Notes: generated from the sequence alone by a model not told the origin. 64,000 nucleotides of DNA from Rhyacichthys aspro (GCA_036850595.1 CM072154.1:11291330-11355329); one strand, 5' to 3'. Counted from the stretch's first letter, positions 12,306 through 25,347 are shown. Made by a program: numbers and translations.

Positions 12306-15300
12306 GAAAGGTCTTTCTTCTTCCATTTCTACAGAGAGAGTCAGTGCGGGGAAGCATCGGTATACTGGCAGAATTTTAACACTGTTCTCATTATTTATTT
12401 ACTGCTACGAGGTGAAGACTGCCAGTACATAATACACAGCATATCTGTTTTACTGGGTGTGTGCTTTTTTTTTTTTTTTTTTTGCCTAAGTGTATGTGTG
12501 TGGCATCTGGGTATTTTTTATGTTACAAGGACCTAAACCTGCTTAACCTTGGCACCATTGCTTTATCCCATTCTTTATTTAAAATGTAAATCATTAAGAA
12601 ACACAGTTGCCTTTTGAACACTGACTGCATTTTGTTTTGCGTATTTCTACTCAGTGTTTCATGCTCACTGAGGAGTCATCCACAACGTGAAAAGGGAATG
12701 ATTTTTGGTTTGCACACAATGCATCTCATTACATGTGAAGGTTAAAATGGTATTCTCAAGCTTGATGTTAAGGTCATTCGGGTGGCTGCCGGTTCACCTT
12801 GTGGTTTGGGACACCCTGACTCATTCTGTGAATACTTATGATGTGTTTTCCTTATCTCACTGACAGCTGTGGAGTCCCGTGGCACCGGCCTCATTCCCAT
12901 TCTGGAGGAGTCGCCGTGTTTGTGAAAGCCATTTCATGAAAGAGAAAACATGAGAGCCAGCTGACTCGAGGCAACGCTGTGGTGGCATAGATAGACACTC
13001 CGATAGTTTTGGAAGAAAGAGGAATGAAAAAGGTAACGCCTGTTTGTGAAGCGAGTGATAAAAAGCTCGCTCTGTATCTGTGTCTAATCGCACCTGAGAA
13101 CTTTTGTGGAGCCTTTTGATTAAACTGCTTCAAGGGAAGATGTGAATGAAGCTTATGATGAAAGACTGATGAGGAACACAATCTGGCATTTCCCAGAGGA
13201 TTTTTTTATTTACTTTTTATATGTGACAGTTGATTGACACAAAGCCACAGTGTAATGAATTCACCTCTCCAGGGCTTTAGTTTCCTGTTTAAGTGAAAAT
13301 CATAGCATTTTATCGCTCATGATCGTTATGCCAACTACTGACTTTAGTAATCTTTGGGTCCTACACCTTTTAACATTCATATGTCTTTGAAGGAGCACAG
13401 AACATGATTTATCACCCCCCAGATGAATATCCATTTTGTTTTGTATCTAAATTTCATCAAATAAAGGTTTACTACTTGATCAAAGAGAAGCTTGACTTCA
13501 ATCAAATAGGGTGAAAATAACTTAGCCTTTGGCCCCTACATTTTTATCACTATGGAAACCTTGCTGTATTATATTAAAGCTTCATTTGAACGCATCCCTT
13601 TCAGCTCCACACAAAGCAGTTTTACATTACATTTCGAAAGGTGAAACAAGCTTGTCTTGAAAAGCTGGCTAGTAGAATGAAGAACCAAATGGAGGAATTT
13701 GAAATGCCCTGTAAATGTCCGAAGAGCCTTGTAAAATTGTCTTGTACAAATTAATGGCTGTTCATTCTGACTGTGGAAAGGGTGGGAACAGGTGGGGTGA
13801 GTGCCTCCGGAGGATGCATCATTGTTCTCAAATCCTCACTCGTTACAACTCTATTTCCAATTCTCACCTTGTAGGAAAGACAAGTAACAGAAGTGTTCAG
13901 AATGGCTTGTTGCATCTGTAGATGGATGGATGAAAAGAGATGGCTCAAGTTGAGAAACAAAAGGATTTGTGAGGTGGAAACACAAGAAAAGTGGAGTGGG
14001 CGTTGATTTGAGTGTTCCTAAGGGGAAGGTGATTACCTGAGAGGCAAAGAGAGGCTTAGCAGAGTGGCCTAATTAATGGGAGTGCTAATACATAGACCAC
14101 TATGTGGAGTCTCGTTAGAACACAGAAGCTACGTCAGTAACGTGTAGGAAGATTATAGATAGTACAAATATTGGACTCTGGAATAAAGGCCTGCTGGAGT
14201 AACTTGTGATGAACAGAAGGCCTAGCTCCTGTTGACACCAAAAAAAATAAAAATTCTGGACAATTGACAATTAAACAAAATACTGAGGAAAAATATCAAG
14301 TCATTCCACTTAATGTGGGAGATAAAAACGAAAATATATGACTGTACTCGACCACGAGTTTCCACAAATGCTTTATGTTCTTTGTTGCTAGCATCACTAA
14401 CTATCAACAGCTCACTTGACTTGCTTCAAATAATCACCCTTGCCGCACCAGTCTCAGTTTGGCAAATTCTGAAGCTTCACAGCCTATTGAGAATGTCTAT
14501 AACAATGACACAGCCCAATCAAATACTTCATTAAAATACTCAACAAGGGCTAAATTAATTTCAGAAATGATTTTGTGACCCCTGCAGTTATTGATGATGT
14601 TCCCACTGTGCAGCTCTGGATTTACAACAATGCTAAATCTGTGCTGACTCCTTGGATCAATAAACAGTATATCATTCACCCAGCAATGTTTTTAATAATC
14701 AATACAAACACCTCTCACTGGTGTGTCCACTGGGACGTATGCTTTCTCACATATGCACACCTTGATGCACCATGATGAGAGAAAGCTTTGAGAGAAATCC
14801 CATTAATTCCACTCCATCCCTCTTTCTCCCCCCTTTAGTGATCTCACCTAATGTGATCCCTGATGACTCTCCCTGGTCTAAATGTCTGCTTTTACAGACA
14901 CAAGCTTTGATAAAATTCTGCTTCTGCTGTGAGCTTTGGCTGACAGCGCTGCTTTTTTTTCTTTAACATGAAAAACAATTAAAAATGCCTAGTAGTATTG
15001 CTGCTGCGACTTTGAAATGTAAATGCTGTGTTTGTGCATGCACGAGTGTGTGTAGACAATACATGCCTTCTTCTGTTCGCTGTACATTAAACACAACCCA
15101 CCCAGGTGTTTTGGAGACATCTGCAAAGAATGACTCTTCCCACATACTCCCACATATTTGCCCCCAGGCTCAAGCCAATCAATATATCATTAGCTAGTCT
15201 TTCTGCTAACCCCCACCCAGAAAAACACACCGCCCTCTTACTCAGTTCTCCCCACATTTCACTGTGTTACATGCTGCCTTTTTTTTTTTTTTTTTTACTT

Positions 15301-16831
15301 TTTTACTTTTACTCCAGGCCTCCATCGCTTTACTCAAAACCTGCTCCAAAAGAAAACGGAGCTAAAGGGGATGAATTTTAAGCCATGGCAGGTTGAAAAG
15401 GAGAGATCGTAGGGTTGAAATATGAAAGGGGTAAAGGACTCAAATGGGGGAGGGGAGACTGAATGTAGACTGTGACTGGATGGCTGCTTGCTTGGCTTGC
15501 TGTGAGGGTGAAGTGAATGTGTAATTGTGTTGTATAGTGGTTGAACCCTTTACCAGACGACTGGCAGCAACGACATCCATAACACTCGAGCTGTTGTGTA
15601 TGTTACTTATCACACATGGCTGTCACTGTGCAGGTAGCAGTGAGCCCAGGTGACAAACACTGTAGCAGATGACACAGAAGCTTGATTAGTGACAGAGGAC
15701 AGTTATTGTGAGCACATTTCTGGGTCATCTTGGTTGGAATCACCTTCTCTTTCTCCTCTGCCTTTGCCAAAAACAGGCCTTTTCACTACTCACACCCTGG
15801 CCCATCCCGCCCTGTGTTCATTTTTTAACATTCCTCTACCATCTCTTCCCCTTTTCTTACCACTTAGAGCAGTATGGCAAAGGGTGAACAGGAGGTAATT
15901 AAAATGGGGATGCTGTGCACTGAAATGAAGCCAGTTGAAAGACAAGCCTCACCCATGTATATACAGCAAAGGCAAAAAATGAAAGAAACCCAGCTCATAA
16001 AATACAACTTATGAGTTGAGCTGTTGTTCTGGCAGAAAATAGTCAGCTTTGATAACACAGCTATCTGCCTTGTCTCTCACACTTGCTATTTCGCTCACAT
16101 AGAGGGAACAAAGAGGCCCAGCAAAGCCTTGACAATGGGATAACAAACTGAACAGGTGAGATACTGACAGTTTAAAAAGAAGTGGAGGATCAGATATGTG
16201 TTACTGTATCACTACAACCACTGCAGAGAGAGGGATTGGCAAATCTGGGAGGGTGCAGATGGAGGAGTCACCTTGAGGAGGGAAAGGAGGGAGGGTAGGA
16301 ACACAGTGGCTATGCCTAGTTATTTCTTTTCAGGTCATGTGTGTGCACATACGAAGATGTTTTACTTTAACAGAAAACTGTGTGCTGTTGGTCAATTTAT
16401 TATTTGCCAAGAAAAAGATGGGCCCAGTCTGTTTTCAAACGAGTCAGCCTCAGCTGCTTGGTTAAAAATAACTAGCCTGTTGATTGCCACATCTGTCTTT
16501 TTGAAGATGAGCAGACCTCAACTTTAAACCTCAAATTTAGGGGGGAAAAACTGCACTCTAGGATCTGTATTCAACCATTCAATCATTCATGAATCAAATT
16601 AAAACACACATTTCATTTGGGGTATTTGAAAAACCAAGTTATTAAATGCTGTGATAGAAAATTGTGTTTGGCTGTGTCCATTTCCAGACATTACACAACA
16701 GTGGCATCTATTGGTCAAAGGCAACAATAGCAACTTACTGAGGAAAAATTATAATTTTATACCATGTAATTTTGAATGATAGAGCTTTACAAGGCTTTTT
16801 CGTTTCCATTGTATCTTTTTAAAGCATTATC

Positions 16832-16845
16832 GGTGGTGGTGGTGG

Positions 16846-16911
<66 letters not shown>
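16832..16911. repeat. GGT then GT microsatellite
   Basis: Five GGT units lead into an uninterrupted GT tract of about 65 bases (16847-16911). This is a typical fish dinucleotide repeat, likely variable in length between individuals. Confidence 0.95.
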
Positions 16912-16912
<1 letters not shown>

Positions 16913-17990
16913 ATTTTCAAATGAATGTGCATAAGTGTGACCGAACAGTAACTGAATCAAAATATACTCAAGGGCACTTTACGCATTAGCAACTCCTCAG
17001 AGAGTAACTGTAAAAAAGGTAATGAATACAAAGAGACCCAATTGGGCAAAACCTGGATGGTGTAGGTCAGATGGAAGGCATTAGTCATAAAGGTGATATA
17101 AATACACCAGAACAACATGAAGGACTTTAAAATACCGAAACAGCAGAGAAGCCATAAAGGACAGGGCAAGTGCAATAAAGTAGGAGCATTTTCTGCCATG
17201 ACCGTACACAGCATTGAGGTCACAGAGCTCCAGACCTTACGATTTGTTATTGTATTTACTAACAAAACCAGATTATGTTAATTGTAGCTGTGTCTGGACC
17301 TATTGTACAATACATGACTGTGTGATAGATCTATTGATTGGGTAAAAAAAAAGGGGATATGACTATATATATATTTATGCATGCGCCATATAAATGCATG
17401 CCATGCCATATATTTATGAATTACTGACCTATAAATGTGTAATGCAAAAGAGCTTTGTAATATTCTCCCTTTTCCAGCAAATTTGTGTGAGTCTGGGGCA
17501 TTTAGTTTTTAGACTAGGCCTACACTGGCTTTAAGATGTCCTATTCTTTGGATTTATTAGCTAACCTGTTATTCTTCACCACAATATTCGGGCAGACCAC
17601 GTTTTTGTTAATATTTTTTAGACCTCAGTACTCTGTTAATCTTGCATACAGCCCTGCCTTCACAGGACAGACAGCTGCAGGTGACAAACAGTAAACAAAT
17701 TTTTATGACGTCCAATATACAACATATTAAATAGTGTAAGTAATTTATTGCATGTTGTAATATTGTTGTAATTCTTAAGTTGTCCCAATTTCACATAATG
17801 ATCAGGGCAGGTATTTAGCGTTTGTACATTTGTGAGCTTGACAATAAAATGTTGATAAAATTTCAGGAAACATAAAATCCAACTGTGAATACTTCTGCAT
17901 TAGAGTTAACTTCATCATTCATCATCATTACTTTGTTACCTTGATGCACCATGTGAATGCTTATGAAATTGTGTGATCATTATTAAGTGG

Positions 17991-17991
<1 letters not shown>

Positions 17992-18050
<59 letters not shown>

Positions 18051-18056
18051 GTTGTT
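17992..18056. repeat. TTA/ATT trinucleotide microsatellite
   Basis: About 21 perfect TTA units run from 17992, followed by GTTGTTAG. It lies a little over 200 bases upstream of the THAP gene start codon. Confidence 0.95.
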
Positions 18057-18130
18057 AGTGTTAGGTGTATAAAATAATATTTAGGTAGTTTAGACTGCAT
18101 TGCAAATTTCAGTATTATTTTATTTCAAAT

Positions 18131-18291
18131 TTCCTTTCAGAGGCACGCATACGTCCGGGATGGTCACAGCCAATCAGATGCCTCCCTTCGGCTGCGTGCG
18201 CCTCTAGCTACGGAAGTTGACATTAGCAGCTTCCGCCACAGTAGCAAAACTTCCGCTATCGCTAAATCTACACTATTTGTAAAAGGAAAAA
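18131..18291 (+). promoter_or_regulatory. Promoter and 5' UTR of the THAP-zinc finger gene
   Basis: A short CpG-bearing stretch ahead of the ATG contains a CCAAT box (18170-18174), a GCGTGCGCC motif resembling an NRF1 half-site, and two CTTCCGC motifs that fit ETS factors. It has no TATA box. This is the usual make-up of a TATA-less housekeeping promoter. Factor assignments are inferences from motifs. Confidence 0.5.
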
Positions 18292-21200
18292 ATGTTGGAA
18301 TGTTGTATCCTTGGTTGTTCTAACCGGCCCACCAAAGAAAGGACACTTAAATTTTATACTATACCGACCGGAAATAGTGTGCGACCGTTTAAGTTGAATC
18401 GTCGGCGTCTATGGCTTGAAGCGATTGAAAAAGCGAACGGCAGCGTCGCAGACCTTAGCGCCGACAGTCGGATCTGTAGCGCTCATTTCATTTCAGGTAT
18501 ACGTAAATACTAGCCGATAGACAGACTGCACAGTAGAATAAATAATACAGTTTCATTTTAAGTAAGGGACTTAAAGGTATACTGTGCAGGATTTTAATTA
18601 AATGTTGTCCTCAATGCATTTTTACATACATACTTCATAGTACCATACCTTCCCCTTCTTTGTTACTTGTTCCGGGGCATCTTTTTGGCTATGGACCCCT
18701 TAGCCAACCATGGCTCACAAATCAAAACAAAACAAGAATAGCTAATCCTAAGCTAATGAAACTTTATTTAAAAGCTGTTAGGATTTATTTAGCTTTTAAC
18801 TATTAGCAAATTCTAACAAGGATGCATTGACAATAGAGCCACATTTGTTTGCAAACATCTCCCTAGAAAACTATTCTCTTAACTAACATAAACACTGTTG
18901 TGTTGTTCATAACAGGTCAAATCTCAATGGATAACTCCAACCCAGATTTTGTCCCTTCCGTGTTTGTAGACCTACACCATCTAAGGTCCAGAGAAGGAAC
19001 AAGGCAAGATACAAGAACATTTGAGTTGTCACTCAAGTACACTTAGATTCACTTGTCAGTACTAAAAATTAGTTTCTAATCATCACGTTTATTTTATGGC
19101 TGCAAGGTCATTAAAACAAGACTGGATTTATCATTTTGTTTTAAAGACATCAATATATTATGGATATTTTATAGTTTTTCAGTGAAGGCTATATTACTTT
19201 TATTTTTGATGTAGTAGTGTCATTAGATAAAATGCATTACATTGTGTTTTGTATTTGCATTGCTCTAGTGCAGTGTTACATTATAGTCACATTATTAAAC
19301 TGTTATTTACCGTATTTTTTTTAGCTTTGTCTTTTGTTGTTTTGCACACTTTTTTGAAATATGCAAAATTTGTTTTCATGATGGCTGTTCTGCTTTCACT
19401 TTTCTTAAGCAGATTGAAAAGAAGACAATGCACTCCCACCAAGTCCCATGTAAGGCAAAAATCACCAAGAAAATCACCAGAAAAGCCCCTTGAGGAAGTC
19501 CACCTCTTAAACAATTCTGTTTTGATGGAAACTGACCAATGTAAACCTTCAGAGGAAATGCAAGAAGCAACAACTTTCACACTAACAAAGGTAATTCAAT
19601 TGAATGTTTGCCCTCCTTTAAAAGATGCAGTAGACGATTGCAAATTTAATTAAAAGCTGTACATTTATGGTGTAACACTCTCATGTCATCGCGTGTTTTG
19701 TATCGTTGTAGTTATCGTTATAGAATCATCAAAATTGGATACATGAGATAATTGTTGCTGTGATTTTTTTTTTTTTTTTTTTTAGGATGAAGAGGTGCTG
19801 AAAGAGAAAGATGAGATTAAGCTATCCATTGAACTAGTAACAGCCGACCTGTCACCATACAAAAAACCTATCTTGCTCTTAAAATCTGTAGTTGATCCCA
19901 CAGGTGGGTTTCGGTGTGAAGTGTGCGATGGTAGTTTCACAGATGGCTCAGTGCTCGCAAAACACAAACAGCTCCATGACCAAGAAAAGTCAGGTGAAAT
20001 AAAATTGCCCACCCCTTTTGAAGTTAGTGAAAGGAGCACCAATATGGAGTGTAATTTGACAGATAGACAGATCTGTGTGGAGGATTCTTTATTTAAGTGT
20101 AACATGTGTGATCGATCCTTTCCTACAATTCATAACCTTAAGCGCCACAAACTTTTACATCTAAGAGATTCCAGGAAGTGCACACAGTGTGGAACTTTGT
20201 TTTGTAAGCGGCACAATCATGTTTTATTCCAGCCACAGATCTCCACAGAAAGTAATTTTGAGGAAGATACTGTCACAGGCGATACTCTGAATGTGTCTTG
20301 TGAAAATCAATTGCCAGAAACCAGTAAGCGTTATAATCTTGAGTTGGATGAATATACTCATAATGAGGCTCAGAGCTCCAGTACTACAGCATCATTTTTG
20401 AGCACCGATAGCCAGACTGATAAAAAACAAGAACAATCTGGAGAATTTGCAGCAACTCACCTGCAACCAAGACCAACCAGCAAACCACAAAAAACAGGCC
20501 TACTTTCAGCCTTTATATCCTTTGTATCAAAAGCTAAAGCAAAACCAGAGCCTTCTACAACAACCCAACCAAAAGTAGGACTATCTACAGACTTGATAGC
20601 CACACAAACAGCGCCAGAACCATCTACATCACTAAAACCTGATGCAGGAAAGGTTTTTAATAATTCATCCGCCAAACCAGAAATATCTTCCACTTTTATA
20701 GTTGCAACTCCAAAATCAGGATCATCTACAGTCAATACAGCCACCTCACCAAAACCACAGCCAGGACAATGTATAAAATTATCAAAAGTAGAACAATCAA
20801 CAGCCTCCATTTCTAAACCACTTACGCCTGATGCAGTAAAAACCATTATGTCCTATGTATGCAAAAGTGAGAGCACCAGGTCCTCAGTGCCACAAAGGAT
20901 TACTTTTATGCAGACTGCTGAACCCCAAAAACCAGAAGTGTCTATTGATCATATAAACGCATTACTCAAACCAACTGCAGAACCTATAGCCGCACCACCA
21001 AAACCTGGACCTTTGCCTGTCATTTTGCCTGATACATCCACAACCCCAGCCACGCAAACAAAGCGAAGGCCCAAGAAGCATGCCACGGCTGGTTATGTCC
21101 ACGGCTCCCGTCCACCTTCACCTATCTTGGTTAAACGACCAAGAGGCCCTGGGGAGGCGCCATCAGCTCACTACCCCAAACACTTTGTTCAGCCGCATCT

Positions 21201-21396
21201 ACCTCAGAGTCCTGTTTTTCCACCTAATCTTCAAATGTTTTCACCCCAGTACCTCACGTCAGCAATGCTTGACGTCAAAAGAAATTACAGATATATTTTG
21301 AGCAAAGTTAAAAAGGAAAAACACAAAAGAAGCAAAAAAATATATATTTTATCAAGTGGTGGCTCCTCAACCACAGGCAAATATGTGAAAAAATAA
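18292..21396 (+). CDS. THAP-domain protein with C2H2 zinc fingers
   Basis: Four exons in phase: 18292-18496, 18916-18985, 19413-19590, 19786-21396; about 687 residues. Residues 1-85 form a THAP domain, a zinc-dependent DNA-binding fold: C-x4-C near the start (C4/C9), a CSAH pair, and PDFVPSVF matching the closing AVPTIF-type box. Exon 4 adds two C2H2 fingers (about residues 193-216 and 255-277) and a degenerate third (about 281, CTQC...HNH). Then comes a long Ser/Thr/Pro/Lys-rich stretch with repeated KPEPST/PKPxP-like phrases and a basic C-terminus (VKKEKHKRSKK), a possible nuclear signal. It is probably a sequence-specific nuclear factor; targets are unknown. I do not recognise an orthologue with this combination. 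A T-rich tract precedes the exon 4 acceptor. AATAAA at 21667-21672 probably ends the transcript. Confidence 0.8.
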
Positions 21397-21666
21397 GTCA
21401 AATCATGACTCTAAGCTTGTCAGTTGGCAATCATTGCTGCTTTCTTATGTTTTGAATGTATTTGTATATTTTATGCTGCTTAATCTGAATAGGCATCTGC
21501 AACAATGGAGAATGACTGTTCACTGTTTTGGTTTTTTTTTTTGCTTTAAAATGTTTGAAATGTGTGAAGGTTTTATAATTAAAAATGAAAATGTGCAATA
21601 ATAGGCTAGCAGTTTGAATTCTTTAATGGTGTGGACCTTTTTAGTTGTGGGGCATTTTAGACAAAT

Positions 21667-21672
21667 AATAAA
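21667..21672 (+). terminator. Polyadenylation signal of the THAP-zinc finger gene
   Basis: AATAAA lies 271 bases after the stop codon. It is the first canonical hexamer downstream on this strand. Confidence 0.6.
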
Positions 21673-21739
21673 GGCCAATGTATGACTGCGATCTGAAACA
21701 ATGTGAAGTGAAAGTAAAAATCATAATCAAAAATGTACG

Positions 21740-22106
21740 CATAAGACCACATCCCAGGTTCTGTCTGAGTGCATCTGCACGGTGTACAAGTCCTATTGGT
21801 CCCCGCTGCACCGTAAAGAAAAAGCGCTAATTCCTATTGGTCAATTTAAGTGTCACTCAAAGCCACCGGCGGCAATAATTGGCGTATGTCACTGAGCGAA
21901 AGCAGCGGATTGGTTGCTACCTTTACGCATGGCTCTGTAAGTGACAGACGAGTGGTGCTGATGCTGTGACAATGGGAGTCATCCAGATAAACATCATCTG
22001 GGTCGAGTGCGTGTAAAGCCCAACGGTATCACAGCACAAAGCGGGTAAAAGGGAACCTGAACGGCCCTCTCGAAACACAGAGGAAGCACCAGCCCTTGTT
22101 CTGAAG
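21740..22106 (+). promoter_or_regulatory. porcn promoter and noncoding first exon, with four ATTGG boxes
   Basis: Four ATTGG elements (inverted CCAAT, the NF-Y site) lie at 21795, 21836, 21878 and 21909, spaced 41, 42 and 31 bases apart. They sit in a locally CpG-rich segment. A good donor (CTGAAG|GTAGGT) follows 22106, so the first, noncoding exon of porcn probably ends there. It would splice to an exon starting just ahead of the ATG at 22570. The transcription start itself cannot be fixed. Confidence 0.5.
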
Positions 22107-22569
22107 GTAGGTCTGTTTCTGTTGCAAAGTAGCATGCCCGGGGCGTCCAGTCAGCTGCTGGTAACATGGGGGGCTGGGGGATGGCTTCTGCCATAGTAAC
22201 ACGGCAAATCCCCTTTGCTCTGTTTAGGTTATAGCATTACGAGCTTTACTGTTTTCACTGAATGTGTTAAACAAATATCCATCAGCCTTTACTGCATTCA
22301 GATTTGATTTGCTGTCATTTCAACGTATTAGTCGACTGCATTGCGGAGTGCCCATGCCTTGCGTATATCAGCATGGTTAATGACTACAATATCATCACCA
22401 CAGTCTGCTTTCTACCTACTGCATTTACATTGCATTGAACATAGAAGTTTGCATTTAGGTTTAGCTTGCCTGCTATGCGCCAGTGCAGCACCTACTGTGG
22501 TCAGATGCACTTGCACAAATGTAGTAACACTGTAACACTGTATGGCTTCTGTGCAGTTTAAGTCCAGTC

Positions 22570-25347
22570 ATGGGAGTATTCAGTCGACAGAAGTTTTTTG
22601 AGGAGCTTGCTCAAGGCTGCCTGCTGCCGACAGCTCAGCAGGGCCTGGAACAGGTATGGCAGCTGCTGGTCATGTGCTTGCTGTGTCGGCTTCTCTGGAT
22701 GCTGGGTAAGAGGAGTTTAAATATGCTTCATCTGTTTGCCTCACCTTATTTGTCATGACTTTTACCTTTGTGCTTTTTTATGTAAGGCCTTCCCTCCTTT
22801 GTAAAACACCTGGGCACAGTAGCAGCAGGCTTCTACACTCTTTACCTGTTCTTTGAGCTTCACATGATCTGGGTGGTGCTTCTCAGCCTTCTCTGCTACC
22901 TCTTCCTTTTCCTGTGCCGACACTCGACTATGCGGGGCACGTTTCTTTCCATAACTGTGCTTATCTATCTACTGTTAGGGTAAGGAACCAGAGATTGGAA
23001 CAAAAGCTTTTTAAATTGTTAAATGTATGAATTCAAATAGTATATTGCATTTATTGTTATATAACTTCATTAGGGAGCTGCATATGATGGATGCCACCAA
23101 CTGGCACAAGATGAGAGGTAAGCCAGGGATTCCGAGGCAAAATGAATAAAAAAGAAAGTTAAACCTCGCATAAACAAGAAACAATGCATTTTATGTTATT
23201 CTTTCCATTCTCTAGGTTCACAGATGGTGGTTGCCATGAAAGCCATCTCTCTAGCCTTTGATTTGGACCGAGGCGTTGTTGCTAGTGTCCCATCACCCAT
23301 TGAGTTCATGGGTTATATTTACTTTGTGGGAACAGTCGTCTTTGGTCCCTGGATCAGCTTCAACAGTTACAAAGAAGCTTTAGAAGGACGTAAGCTGGTA
23401 AGTGTTATATGTCATATCTCATATGGTCAAAGGTTAGGTGATTTTTCCTGTTACTCGCTGCTAATGGTTTAAATCTGTTCTTTCTTCACCTCAGAGTTTA
23501 TCATGGCTTTCAAAAGTATCTTTTAGCTGGGTGAAGAGTCAGATATGCCTTTGTCTTTCAAACTGTGTGGCACCCTACCTCTTCCCCTATTTTATACCTG
23601 TCTTTGGAGACAAGCTTCTCCGAAGGTGAGGGATACATTAAAATACTAGAGAGGTTAAATTCCTGTTAATGCTTTCTATACTAGATATCTAAATCTGTAC
23701 TTACAACATCTTTCTCTATTGTCTTGGTTGCCCACAGCAAAAAGAGGAGAAAGATCAGGTAAAGAACACATATTTCATGTTTTACAAATCATGAATAATT
23801 TGGCTTTATTAATATAACTAACGGTTAAATGTTCCCTTTTATAATGATTTGATTCAAAGAGGGACAGTGACAAAGTAAGTTGTGTTTGCATTTTAAAATA
23901 CACACTAATGAAGTGAAATCTTTAGTGACTTTTCCACTTGTTTCTCTTCTTTAGGTGGCTGCTGGCTTATGAGAATACAATGTCGTTCCACTTCAGCAAT
24001 TATTTTGTGGGTTATTTGAGTGAAACTACTGCCACTCTCGCAGGGGCAGGTTTTACAGAGGAGAAAGACAATCTGAAATGGTCAGGACTGTAAATACATC
24101 ACTGACATGAAGTAAATTATTTTGACCATTCGTCGCCTAACAACATTTTGATTTAAAGGGACCTGGCTGTATCAAAGCCTATGAACATTGAGTTTCCTCG
24201 GTCGATGGTGGAGGTGGTTACCTCATGGAATCTGCCGATGTCTCGCTTTCTGCACACCTGTGAGTAATAATACTGATGACTTTGTGGCGACTGATGCTTT
24301 GATAATGGCTCATTCAAACAGACACTTACAAGGCTGCTGTCAATTCACAGATGTTTTTAAGAGTGCGCTCAAATTTGGAACATTTACTGCCGTCATGGTG
24401 ACATATACTGCCAGTGCATTATTGCATGTAAGTACTGTGTAGTTTAACACACATCAACAAATATAAAAGATGCTTTGTATTATTGTATGTGTCAATGTTG
24501 AGAAGAGTGATTTAATTCCAGGGTTTTAGTTTCCATCTTGGTGCAGTGCTCATTTCTCTGGGTTTCATCACATACATTGAGCATGGTGAGTGTGCCTGAT
24601 ATCCACATTACAGTCTTTTCATTTACAGAAAGTGCTTAGCTGTGCAGTAAAGTCTAATTGCACCACTTACTAGTAAACTGTTTGTGTCTCTGCCTTGTCT
24701 TTAATTTAGCTGTCATTGTCAGAAACAAATGCTTATTATGTCTAATGTTTTTCAGTATTGCGAAAGAGGCTTGCAGTTGTCTTTAACGCCTGTATTCTGT
24801 CCAAGAAATGCCAACCAAACTGTACACACAAGAACAAAAAGGTAATAGATATTCTTTGTACTCCCTGTGTTTAGCTTTACAATAATAATCAGGTATTATC
24901 AGTTGAGTATGTAATATCAGATTACTATTAAGGGTTTTGCATTAAGAGTTCGCACAAAATATCATAATATGGTGAATAATTATGACTTATTTTCTGCAGA
25001 ATCTCTGGGTGCATATGATCAACTTAGTATTCTCCACTCTTGCCATCATACACCTGACATACCTGGGCTCCGTATTCAACTCCAGTGTGGATTTCATGGA
25101 GGAGGAGGAGGTGAGCTTGCAACATACGCATCACAAGTTATTTAATTTAAGTGTATTTTTCACCCTAAAAAAGAGTAAAAACAGTTATGACCCCCACTGT
25201 TTTGCATGTACTCTGAGCTTATGCTTTATTCACTGCCCCCTACAGGATGATATCACCCATCATACCATTCAGAGGTGGTCAGGGCTGAGCTGGACAAGCC
25301 ACTGGGTAACATTTGGATGTTGGATTTTGTACCGCCTCATTCTTTAA
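22570..25347 (+). CDS. porcn: Porcupine, Wnt protein O-acyltransferase
   Basis: Fourteen exons in phase, about 462 residues (human 461): 22570-22705, 22787-22979, 23074-23117, 23216-23397, 23495-23625, 23738-23758, 23860-23874, 23955-24080, 24159-24259, 24351-24427, 24522-24585, 24756-24841, 25000-25110, 25246-25347. Porcupine is a multipass ER membrane enzyme of the MBOAT family. It attaches palmitoleate to a conserved serine of Wnt proteins, which is needed for Wnt secretion. The product tracks human PORCN closely: FSRQKFFEELAQGCLLPTAQ at the start, MEFMGY-like and FGPWISF segments, and a C-terminus ending SHWVTFGCWILYRLIL. The catalytic region is intact, with SWNLPMS and ALLHGFSFHL holding the conserved Asn and His. 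The 21- and 15-base exons fall where human PORCN isoforms A-D differ and can be skipped without frame loss. AATAAA at 25845-25850 is the likely 3' end. Confidence 0.95.

Larger units (their letters stand above)
8161..18130. other. Long intergenic stretch without a confident gene
   Basis: About 10 kb between the pdzd4-like gene and the THAP gene. Open frames near 9006-9317, 9904-10260 and 10465-11016 overlap on both strands, use non-ATG starts or are pyrimidine-rich, and match no family I know. It contains an exon-like lysine-rich piece at 12212-12287, T runs near 12467 and 15281, a GT microsatellite at 16847-16911 and a TTA microsatellite at 17992-18056. Nothing else could be supported. Confidence 0.55.

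Noticed and set aside
16832..18056. CRISPR-like or satellite array
   Set aside because: The GT and TTA tracts are simple microsatellites with no unique spacers.
18131..18291. P-element-type transposon around the THAP gene
   Set aside because: A THAP domain can signal a P-like transposase, but no transposase catalytic region or terminal inverted repeats are visible; the gene has introns and zinc fingers instead.
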